Part shown: positions 43,389 through 55,887 of the stretch, piece after piece | Layout of the letters: the number at the start of each line of letters is the position of its first letter | Position numbering within the stretch: the stretch's first letter is position 1 | Origin: Ancistrus triradiatus | Lineage: Eukaryota; Chordata; Actinopteri; Siluriformes; Loricariidae | DNA length: 64,000 nt | NCBI GenBank assembly: GCA_025084515.1 | Contig: JAJAGP010000282.1 | Coordinates: 124,001-188,000 of the forward strand | Direction: 5' to 3' | The notes under the pieces: model-generated | The model's database searches: none | Told to the model about the DNA's origin: nothing | Seen by the model: the letters and a program-made list of their open reading frames with translations, nothing else | Position numbers and translations under genes: made by a program

Positions 43389-44255
43389 GAGAGAAGAAAT
43401 TTGCATTTATGAAACAGGTTCACCATGACAACATTATGTTGGGCTGAAGCGGTGGACTAGTCAAGTACTAATTTGATCAATGTATTGACTTCTGAAATAC
43501 TACTTAAAATTTGGAAATTGATTCTCTTTGGGAATGGTGTCCAGGGTGTATTCCTGCTTGGATTCACTGGAATAGGTTCCAGATCAACCATGACCCTCAC
43601 CAAGATAATGCAGTCAATGAAGATGATAAGGACATTTAGTAGCCTGACAAAATATTAAAAACCTGATCCTATTTCACTTTACAGTGTAAGCAAAGTGCAC
43701 TGGCCTGTAGTAATTTCCGACACAGTTTGGAAACTGATGGAAACGGATTCGGCATCGATTAACAAAAGTCAAAAATCGATTATTTAAATGTAAATTGGAA
43801 ATGCGGAAGTGGAGCACGCCTGGACAGTTTGTGCACTTAACACGGGCTGAACAGACACAAACAAGTGCTGTCTAACCTATAGATATACCTTCCTATGTAT
43901 ATCTATGGTCTAAGCCTCCACCCAACTCGGAAAGAGCAAAGCGAATTACAAACACTATCTCAACTTTTATTTCCAGGGATTTTCATCTGTACTCAGTCAC
44001 TCTGAGAACCAGGGTTTTTGCACTAAGCTGTGTGCTTTGGAGCTGTGATACAGCATCCCAAATCTCAAAGATATTTCATGATGAAACTTTGAAAAGACTC
44101 TGAAAAGACTTTTAATAGACTAAAGTCTAAAACCCTGTTACATATAAACAGAGTTTTTGTCACAGCGTACGATTTTGCAAAGACTGTGCGTCATGGTCAC
44201 TATTTGCAAGATTCCTTTTGCGATTATTTCAAAACATATGAAAACACTCACCTAA

Positions 44256-44294
<39 letters not shown>

Positions 44295-47200
44295 TAATTT
44301 AAAAGTCCGCCACACAGGCTATAAAATAAAAAGGTGGCTTCTTAAGTATTGTATCTACCATCTACAACGACACCATAACCAAAGTCATGGAATCACTGTG
44401 AGAAAAAAGAAATCCTGTATAAAAAACAGATGCATCGATCGATTAATAATCGAATCGCATTCCTCTGAATTGTAATTGCAATGGAATCGTGAGGTGCTTA
44501 TCGATTCCAACCTCGCCTACCAACATAGACTGCGAAGCAGATGATGTCTGTATTTTGTCTCCTCTTGTTCACTCATTTTTAACTTCAGTCATGCACTTTT
44601 AGGTAGAACGCTAGCCTGATTTCCTGCACTAGCATGCTGCATTCACGCAGTGCACATGTGTAGTAGTGTATCTTACCTGACTACATGACTGTGGCGGTGA
44701 ATACTCTTAAAGAGTATATATGTTATTTATTTTTGCAAAGTGAGTGACATACCCAATAATATCAGCTCACACATCGTTAAAACAACACTTAAGACATTAT
44801 ACACGCTGCACAGCGCTAGCCTGTATTACAGACATTTGAGAGCATCCAACCAATGTCATACTTAAAATATAGATATAAACAATATTCGAAAATGTAAGAT
44901 CAGATGTAGGCAATTATCTGATCACCATGTGTATATTCCAGTAATCAGATCACAAGAAACCTCCAAATCCACTGGAGCAATTTAAATTAAAATTATTAAA
45001 ATATGTGTTGCTTGTGTCAGGCAGATTATTTTAATTATGGAGTGACTACAAAGACCACATAAATAACTCAAAATGGCAATGCTAAAATTTTGTTTTAGTA
45101 TGAAGATTATACAGGGACGTTGAAAGCTGTTGAGGCTGGATAACAGAAGGAAGAATACTATACCTCTGACTTCATATCTGAGTATCTTTTTCCTTTACTC
45201 TTTCCCAAACACTTAGTCTTCCCTCCTTCCAGGAGCTGACACCAGAACCCTTTTTTAGGGTCAAACCTGCACAAATCAGCACAATAACACCTCTCATTCA
45301 TGATTAGTCTAACTAATAACCATATAATTAGTATAATTATACAAGGTGGAGGTTTAGTGGAACATGGCAGCGTTCCCCATTACATTTGAATATGAAATTG
45401 TAGTTGTTCTCAGAATATTGTTTATTTTGGACCTGCACTTCTAATATTTATATTACTTTTATTGTTTGTTTAGTAAGGCATAGCAGGTATTCCTGCTATG
45501 CATTGTAAGTGCTTACAAGAAACCAGTTTGTGACGATCTGAGCTTTGTGAAATGGCGCATAGAAGATGGATATACTTTGGTCACAACGAGATGGACTTGG
45601 TCAGCAACAATGCTCAGATAGGCTGTGGCATTTAAACAATGCTCAGCTGATATTAATAGGCCCGAAGTGTGCCAAGAACATACACTATATTGCCAAAAGT
45701 ATTCACTCCCATCCGAATAATTGAATTCAGGTGTTCCAATCACTTCCATAGCAACAGGTGTATAAAATCCAGCATGTAGGCATGCAGACTGCTTCTACAA
45801 CATTTCTGAACAAATGGTTCGCTCTCAGGGGCTCAGTGAGTTCCAGCGTAGTACTGTGATAGGATGCCACCTGTGCAACAGGTCCAGTCGCGAAATTTCC
45901 TCGCTACTAGATATTCCACAGTCAACTGTCAGTGCTATTATAACAAAATGGAAGCCATTGGGAACAACATCAACTCAAGTTTTACCACTTTTAAGGCCAC
46001 GTAAAATGGCAGAGCGGGCTCAGGGGATGCTGAGGCACATAGTGCGCAGAGGTCGCCAACTGCCAGAGTCAATCGCTACAGACCTCCAAACTTCATGTGA
46101 CTTTCAGATTAGGTCAAAACAGTACATAGAGAGCTTTATGGAATGGGTTTCTATGGTCGAGCAGCTGTATCTCTACAGCACGTGTTCTATGGACGGATGA
46201 ATCACGCTTCTCCACCTGGCAATCTGATGGAAGAGTCTCGGTGTGGCAGTTGCCAGGAGAACGGTACTTGTCTGACAGAATTGTGCCAATTGTACAATTT
46301 GGTGGAGGGGGGATTATGGTGTGGGGTTGTTTTGCAGGAGTTAGGCTCGGCCCCTTAGTTCCAGTGAAAGGAACACTTAATGCTTCAGCATAGCAAGAGA
46401 TTTTGGACAATTTCATGCTCCCAACTTTGTAGGGGAAAAGTCTGGAGACAGCCCCTTCCTGTTTCAACATGACTGTGCACAAAGGCCTAAACTTGACTGG
46501 CCTAAAGTCTGTAGCCTAAATATTATGCAATTTACTAAGTTTTTCGGTTTGTGGTTGTGCAAACCATGAACGTACAATCTGAAATTCACGTCAAGAGCAA
46601 TACCACCGTTTTACCCGCAGATGTCGCCAATAAAGCACCATGTGAAACAGGCGCCATCTGGTGAAACAGCGCTGTTATTGTACATCCGAGTGGGGACTTC
46701 GCTTAATTACAGTAATTTAGAGTTCTGGTTCGGCAGTGTAGCCTTTCATGACACATTCAGCAGTTAAAAAATAGCGAAAAACCAAATGTACTAACTAAAA
46801 AAATAATTGTAATAGTGAACTCACTCCAGGATCTTGTGATAGTTGACAGTGTGCACCAGTCCCAGGAACTTCTGAACTTTGTCCATGACTGTTGCTGGTT
46901 CAGTTCTTAGCAGCTGGCCATCCACAACCATGATCTACAGAGATCATATTGTAAGACATGTCATTAAAGAAAGAAAATGGCAAAACACTAAGCTTTTAAT
47001 GGTCCAGACAATTCATTAGCAAGTCACTTGTTTTCCCCGTTTATTCAATTAAATGCTGAGGTTGTTTGGGTAAACTTGCAGAATTCTTTTTCAGAAAGAA
47101 GAGTTAATAATGTTCCACTTGTTCCACTACTGTTCTAGTGATGATGGCTTCCAACGGGTTGGTGAGTAGTTGAAAAACATTCCCAGCTGATTTGTCTTAT

Positions 47201-50200
47201 TGAAAAATAATGGCTGGTCGTTCATCTTTTATACCAAATTTTCAATTGTGGGAAGCCTTTCTGTGACATTCTCCTGTACTCTAACGCATTGATGGATATA
47301 GTTCACCAGGACCACCGTGGTAGGAATGCAGCCACTTTTCACAAGGTCGTCAAAGCCACATCTCTGGACCATCACAACAAATTGGGCTTGATCACTCCAT
47401 ACAGCTCTGCTGAATTAGTAGATAATTGTATTGCTTTCTGAGGCCATTTTGGGCTTGATCTTTTTTTTTTCCCAGGAGCCTAGAAGTGCTTGTGTTTTCT
47501 GACAATCTATGCCAAACTGTAATCTACAGAAAATATAAAATACATAGTGATTGAAATAAGCTGTTTGCTCAGTGATAATTCAGAGAATATACACTTCCCC
47601 TTTCAGTTAGAACATACGCTTATTATCATAACATGAAAACCACCTGCCCAATATTTTGTGTCTCCCTCATGCCACCAAAACTGCTTGGACCTGTCAAGGC
47701 GTGGACTTCTCAAGACCTCTGAAGATGTCCTGTGGTATCTGTCATTAAGATGGATCAAATCCTTTAAGCCGTGTAAGTTGCAAGGTTGGGCGTACATGGA
47801 TCTGAACTGTTTGTCCAGTACATCCCACAAATTCAACACCTTCAACTCTTTGTCACATTCCTCAAACCATTCTGAACACTTGTTGTAGTGTAGCAGGCCA
47901 GACTATTCTGCTGATATCGGAAACTGCCATTTGGAAATAGGGGTGAACACGGTCTGCAACAATGTTTAGGTAGGTGCTATGTGTCAAAGTGACATCCACA
48001 CGAATGCCAGGACCCAAGGTTTCCCAGCAGAACATTGCCCAGAGCACCACACTGTCAATTTTATACATTTCACCTGTCAGTGGTTTTAATGTTATGGCTG
48101 ATAGACATAGTTAATCCATGGTTGGTTGGTTCTGGGTTGTTCTCCGAGCTTGGCAATTGTATTGCAAACGTTTCGTCACCAATCGAGGAGACATCATCAG
48201 GTGATGATCAGATTGGTGACGAAACGTTTGCAATACAATTGCCAAGCTCGGAGAACAACCCAGAACCAACCAACTCAACCCGGGCTACCAATATTCAAAA
48301 TTCTTTCAAACATAGTTAATCCATGTCACAAGTCACATTAATAAGATCTAACTACAATAACAACTGTATGACTTGTACAAAAGCAAAAACACCTTGTATT
48401 ATTTTTGCAGGGTGCATTGTACATTGTAGAGGCTTATTCCTATTTACTTTCAGAAAGTATACCGATATTGTAACACTCACTTGACTGGAGTGGTAGTACG
48501 TGAGCCATCGTTCCAAATGGACTGCATACAATCCGGGTGCCAGACAGCGTTTCTGCAGGATCCGTAACTTCATAGGAGCATCGCGGGGTGCAGTGATGAC
48601 ATCATGGAATGAGTATTTCAGAGCTACTGGGTCATCATGAGCTCTCTGGTGCTGGTTAGGAAGAACAGTGAATGTACAGTGATTCATTCAGGTATCTCTT
48701 GCTTACCTGTTCAGAACATTGAGCTTGTCATGACTGACTGTGTGTTGGTATAGTCGTAACACCAAGTCAGGCCAAACTGTACCTGATGGGGTGACAACTG
48801 AGACTACTGGGGTCAGTCAAAGCAAGACAGTGCTTGTGCCAAGGGTTAACTGGCTGGTATAAAACATTCATGTTGGCAGAGGTGGTTCTAGACCATTTGA
48901 AGTACATTGCTGCTGTGTGTTCACAAGAGTGAGGTAACTCACTCCTCATTTAGGAGGGCTGTGGGGGTGGCAAGTTTGTGGTCCCCTGCTGGCCATCCCC
49001 CAGTAAAACTAAACTGTAAATATTAAAACTGCCAACAGTTTTTATATTTACACTCTGCATTAATACATTTGCAAGCCCATCCCTAGTTTAATTTATTGTT
49101 TGGTGCTTAACTGTAGTGAGACTGAGAGTGGTGGCAGTTGGTTAAGGTACTGACCGGTTTCAAATCCAATTTGAAATCCCATGAATTCAAAAATAATTTG
49201 TAAAAAAATTAAGCTGTACAAAAGTGAAATGTGTGACATCTAAAAGGTTTGGTGGAATGACTGTGTGTTTATTTAGTGTAGACTTACATAAGTGGTATAA
49301 TATTTAGCTACATAAGTTTTGCAAGTACTACTTTCCCAAAAATGTCTCTCATGAACTTTGCTGAATAAAAGCGTCTTCTGACTTCATCAAGGACTGGACG
49401 TTGTAGAAGCATGTGTTCACGCATGGTTGGCAAAGGGGGGCTTTCTCGCCCCTTGTGAGGAGGTCGTGGAGAAGTCTTGAATGACCAGTTGGACACAAAG
49501 TCAGAGTCAGATTTATTTCTACAGCACTTTTTACAATGGAGCATTGTCTCAGAGCAGCTTTACAATTGTATATTATCTTCTAATATATAAGGCCAATCTC
49601 AAGTTGAGCAAGCCTAGAGTGACAGTGGCAAGGAAAGACTCCCCAAAATGTTATGAAGAAGAAACCTTGTGTGGCTCCTCGAGCAAGACCCTTAATCCAC
49701 AATTGCTTGGATTGTAACAGTTGTAGCTGCTAAGATTGTATCAGTTGTAAGTCGCTCTGGATATGGGCCACTGCTAAATGCCCAGATGTAAGATGTAAGA
49801 AAAAGGAAGAGCGGCTTGGGTGGTCTGGGTAACGGTGTGCTGGAAAGTGATGGAAGAACAGCTTGGGTAGAGCCAAAGTGGAATATATTGTCTAGTCACA
49901 CAGACATGTGAACTGGAGTGTTTGTCGCTTCCCTACTATTGGATCAGTCTTTTGAAGCACATTTCCAGTACCTTTATCCCACTCTTCTTCCTCACATAGG
50001 TTGTTATGAATGGTTTTACGTTTACTGATGCAGGGATGGGGCATTCTCTGATGTCAGATTCTGGTGTGTTTATTTTGTGATTGAGTCAGCTTGTTCTTTT
50101 TTGTTTCCAAAACCAAGGAACCCTGGGTCTGGACTATGCTGTAGTTCCTACATTACAGGAGGTACACATTTGCTAGGATACTGACAATAATGGGGTGGTC

Positions 50201-53200
50201 TGTTTTTAGGGAATCTATGGCTTGTAAGCAAGATCTAGACTATGTGCAAACCACTCCCGTCTTGCATGGTTTGAACGAAATCCAGCGCTAGTAGTAGGAT
50301 ATGCCCTTCAGCTGTGGAAATGGAGCCGTGTTTGGGGATCTGAACACTCCAGTGCTGGTGGGTCCTTGCCTGTCTTATCGTATGATCATTGCTTCTTTTC
50401 AGGTGTGGGGTATGGGTCCTGATTTCCATATGTTGTGAAAGTATGTGAGTAGTAGACGCATTAGGTTGTAAGGGAGATGTCTGATGAATTGATAATGGAT
50501 CTGATCTGGTCTGACAGAAGTATCCTGGGGTTTCTCAAGGGCACGTTGGAGCTCTTTCATTGAGAATATTTGATTGTAGGGTTGTGTGTTTCCAGAGTGA
50601 AGGTCTAGTTGTTTATGTTCTTGCTGTATGCATTTCTCGTAGAATTCTGAGGTGCAGCAAGTAGTTTTCCAGCAAACAGTTTACCTTGGTGTTTGAAACG
50701 TTGTATCTGTGAGTTGCTTCCTAACCCGTCCAGCCACCGCATTATATCCCATAACCTTTTTGTTGCTGTAGCTGATGTTATTCCTGACATTTATTTACTC
50801 CGGCATTGTTCCTTTGATGTATTTATAAACCTGCGAGCCTGGCCCAGATTACTTTTTTGGCTGTTGGATGCCTGTTTAAATATTCTTCAGCTCATTTCTC
50901 GCTGAACCAGGGGTTGCACCTGTTGTGCGGTCTCTCTGTGGTCTTTGGGATGCACGTCAGGACGCAAAGGGTGTTTTATAATGAAGTCTTCTGTGGTTTG
51001 GGTTTGTGGTGGGTAGATTCAGAGTACTGGTTGCTTTATTTATTTATATATTGATTTATTTATTTTATGAACAGGGGGTCTGCTACTGCTTAGCTGCTGA
51101 GGTTTTCATAATTTACCCATGTCAGTTCAGTTTGTGGTATGTGTAGAATTTATTATGCCAGCAAAGGTTTTCTCAAATTTCAAAGAAGGGAGACCAACTC
51201 TCAACTAAGTTCAGTGCTTCTTCATTTTTGGATCTCTTTATCTTTGAGCCAGACAGGGTTCTTTGGAGGTACGGTTGTGTCATTTGAATGACTTTGGGCA
51301 GTTTGCTCCATTGTCTTCTTCCTTGTAGTTGTACAGTAGTGCAAAAAAGTATTTAGTCAGTCACTGACTGTGCAAGTTCTCCGACTTAGAAAGATGAGAG
51401 AGGTCCGTAATTTTCATCATAGGTACACTTCAACTATGAGAGACAAAATAAGAAAACAAAAATCCAGGAAATCACATTGTAGGATTTTTAAAAAATTTAA
51501 TTGTAATTCATAGTGAAAAATAAGTATTTGGTCACCCACAAACAAGCAAGATTTCTGGCTCTCACAGACCTGTAACTTCTTCTTTAAGAGTCTCTTCTGT
51601 CCTCCGCTCGTTACCTGTATTAATGGCACTTGTTTGACCTCGCTAGAATATCATGTGGTCAGATGAAACAAAAATACAACTTGTTGGTAAAAACTCGCCG
51701 TGTTCGGAGGAAGAAGAATGCTGAGTTGCGCCATACCTACTGTGAAGCATGGGGGTAAAAACCTCATGCTTTGGGGCTGTTTTTCTGCAGAGGGGACAAG
51801 ACGACTGATCTGTGTTAAGGGAAGAATGAACGGGGCCATGTACGGTGAGATTTTAAGCCAAAACCTCCTTCCATCAGTGAGAGCATTGAAGATAGAACGT
51901 GGCTGGGTCTTCCAGCATGACCATGATCCCAAACACACCGCTCGGGCAACGAAGGAGTGGCTCCGTAAAAAGCATTTCAAGGTCCTGGAGTGGCCTAGCG
52001 AGTCTCCAGACCTCAACCCCATAGAACATTTGTGGAGGGAGTTGAAGGTCCGTGTTGCCCCAAAACATCACTGCTCTAGAGGAGATCTGCATGGAGGAAT
52101 GGGCCCAAAATACCAACTACAGTGTGTGCAATCCTGGTGAAGACTTACAGGAAACGTTTGACCTCTGTCATTGCCAACAAAGGTTATGTTACAAAGTATT
52201 GAGTGGAACCAAATTTATTGACCAAATACTTATTTTCCACCATAATTTACAATTACATTCTTTAAAAATCCTACAATGTGATTTCTTGGATTTTTTTTCC
52301 CTCATTTTGTCTCTCATAGTTTGAAGTGTACCTATGATGAATATTACAAACCTCTCTCTCTTTCTGAGTCAGAGAACTTGCACAATCAGTGACTGACTAA
52401 ATATTTTTTGCCCCACTGTAGGTGGTCTTGTTTTGCAGTGTGCTAATCAATGCCTATGTTTTTATCAACTGAAGCACCTCAAAGGGTTTGGTATGCATAG
52501 TCGACTGGGACTCGTGTCTTCTATCAGTAGTTTCTCTGGTGGTTGACGGTAGTGCTGGGTGATATGACCTCTAATCAACATCACGATTAATTAAGCACTT
52601 TATCTTGATTACCATTAATAAACAAATATTTTGTCTTTGGGTTTTTTGTTGTTTTGCCCTCACTGTTTACTGACAAGGTTTGTACTCTAAATATGCTCAA
52701 CTATTAAAACTGGGATATTTTTTCTAATTAAATGATGCATACCATTGTGATTGTAAAATAACTGAAGGAAACACAGATTAACTATTTATGGTTATTTATT
52801 GAATATTTCAACCAATTAAAATCCTGATTAGGTGATTCAGTAGGATGTCTTATTGGTTATTTCTATCCATCTTCTTGAATCTTGTTGATATTGTGTACTG
52901 TTTGTAAACACACAGTGGGGAATGTATTAAGAGAATAAAAAAAAGTATTAACAGAATAAAAAAGACAAAATCAAAATAATCGACATGGGCAAGATTCTGT
53001 TTGGTAATGGTGCTGAATGTTGCTTGCAATTTCTTGTTGTGAAGTGATGGACGGGGAAAGACCTTTAAGCTTGCTAGTTGGGCAGTTTTTTGGCATCTTT
53101 ATCATTCCTGCCATCCTTTCAGGATAGAATTTGGCATCCTGAAAAGTATGGCATTTAGCAAAGGATGACAGCTTGATGGAGACAGCTCCATGGAGCCCTA

Positions 53201-55846
53201 CTATTGGATACGCAGAGTCACGGAACTCCAGTGGTTGTGTATCAATGATACAGAGGTGGCATACTTGAGAAAATACATATAGGGCAAGATTATACGAGCC
53301 AATTGACTGGAGTGGACGTCTCCAACCTCCTGTCTCCTCAAGTGTCAGAAACTCTTCCTTCACAGACACAAGTCGAACATCACAGCAATAACACTACCAA
53401 CTGTGTCAGGTAAGTATTTCACCAGTGTCTTGAGTTTTAATGCCTGACAGGAAAGACTAAAGTTCATTCCAGTAGCTAGGTATGAAATTCAGCCAGGGTT
53501 TGTCAGTGCCTGTTTTACTATACATAGTGTTGCTCCAAAACGTATTATGGGCCAGTGACAGTGAGTGCATTTACATGCACTTATAATAATGTGCACTGCA
53601 CTTAATAATGTGATAACAGTCGAATTTCTTCATTATCCGATTATTCAAAAGGTCACCACATATTCTGATTTCCCAGATTGGAATAAGGTCTAAAAATCCA
53701 GTTAAGAAATCCCATAAAGAGAGCTGGATTTTTTCTCAGTTATTGGATTTCTCAGGGCATGTAAACCCTCACTCTGATTCGATCAGCTGTCTCAGTCTGC
53801 ACATGCACACACACGTCATGATAGAGCTTAGATCTGTCCCAGTAGTAGGAAGCCTGGTCCACTTGTTGCAAGCAACTTTTGGGCTTATGTTGCTATAAAG
53901 TCGCTCCCAAATATCAGTAGTTGTGGGTTGCAAGTTTTTGAGGCTTGTTTCAAAAGTGTTCAACCTCTAAAGTTAAAAGGACTGTGGTAGCCTAGCGGTT
54001 AGGGTACTGAATTATGGACCAAAAGTTCCAGGGTTCAAATCCCACCTCTGCCAAGCTGCCACTGTTGGGTCCTTGAGCTTGGATTGTAAGACTGTATCAA
54101 TTGTAAATTGCTCTGGATAAGGGCGTCTGCTAAATGCTGTAAATGCAAATATACGTTATTACTATTATTATTATTACTATTATTATTATTAAATAATCGA
54201 CTGCTCACTCACTCACATTGCAGCAGGTTACCTGTTTTGGTCTTTTTAAAAGCCAATTCGCTTCTTTTGGGCTTGTTTCTCTCACAGGATCTGGCAAGTT
54301 AAGCTGAAATAGACGTGTGAGGCGACTGAGCTAACTGCTGGGCCACCGTGGCGGCCTATTAAGTGCATGTAAACACACACTTTATTGCCATAACAAATGC
54401 AATGTCACCCATTTGTCACTCTGTGCTGTCCTTCCTCCAACCCTTTCTACATAACACTATGTCTGTAGTACTTATCTGTACATGTTCAACTGACAAACCA
54501 GTTCTATGCTACATCCGTTGGTAGGGCATGACCTACTGAATGTGAAAAATGTGGATGTGCTTTTTGTCTCAGAATGTACTGATTAGGAGAGTCGATTCAG
54601 TCAATAAACCAATAGTAAAATGAGATGAGGTGGTACCAGTATGTTGTGGATGTTAAGCAGACATCTACTGATGATACCTGATACCAGGCGTAGGCTCTCT
54701 CTGCAGGATTGATGAGGACGGTGATGATTTTAGCTTTAGGCAGGAGAGCTGCTGCTCTGGACGCTGCTAATTCAGAGTCAAAGTAGTTAGCACTCTTCTC
54801 AAAGTAGAAATCTGAACTTGTGTTAGACGGGACCGGGAAATACTCCATATACCTGCAGCAGAAAAATAAGGCAGTCAGTACAGAGACCTCACACTAGATG
54901 TGTGCATCAGGATTCACAGAAACTGGGCCATCGTGTGCAGTGGTGGACAGTACTGAAGTACAGTACTGTGATTTGTTGTTTTAGCAATGGTATAATGACC
55001 ATACGTATTGTCGACAACTGGACCAAAAATATTAGCATATCTTTTCACCTTTTTCACCCTGTTTCTTGGCTGCTACCCTTCCAAAAAGTCCATTCCTAAT
55101 CAAACCTTTTTAGACTGTAGAAGGGTCAACCTGGCATCTCGATGAAGCTGCCAGATGCTGCTATTGGTCAAGTTTATTACTTTGCTGTAACCTTTTTTAC
55201 CACTGCATACACATGTTCTGTATTTTCTGATTGTATCCTAATAAAGAGAAAAAATATGGTCATTATATCATTGCTAAAAAAAACAAATCTAATTGTGGTC
55301 TAAGACTTTGCACAGTACTGTACTTGAGTATAGTATTTCAGGGGCGGCATGGTGGCTTGCTGGGTAGCACCTCCGCCTCACAGCAAGAAGGTCCTGGGTT
55401 CAATCCAAAGAGCAACTTGGGTGTCTGTGGATTCTGCATGTTCTCCTGGTGTTCGTGTGGGTTTACTCCGGGTACTCCGGTTTCCTCCCACAGTCCAAAC
55501 ACATGCGTGTTAGGTTAATTGATTACACTAAATTGGCATTGACTTGAGTAGACTAGTCTTGATGTAACCTTGTGAGTGTCACTGAAATGGCCACCAGTGC
55601 TGATAGCGACTTTAAATAAACTAAATAAACAAACAAACAATAAAGTATTTCTATTATTTGTTACTTTTTTCTTCTCACTTTCACAAATACGAGTCTTTGG
55701 TCCAGTTCTCACCAGTCTATTCCTTTGTGGTAGTTGTGTCCATTGAAGAACTGGATCTCCTCAAAAGTTTCTTTACTTGGATAATTACCAATGAGGTCAG
55801 GGTGCGTGCCCAGAAACAGATATAGTGCGGTCGTACCTGTCACAAC

Positions 55847-55887
<41 letters not shown>

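Noticed and set aside
48121..48274. Functional self-cleaving hammerhead ribozyme as a firm call
   Set aside because: Core motifs are present, but no convincing stem I or correctly placed cleavage triplet was found on either strand; kept only as a low-confidence feature.
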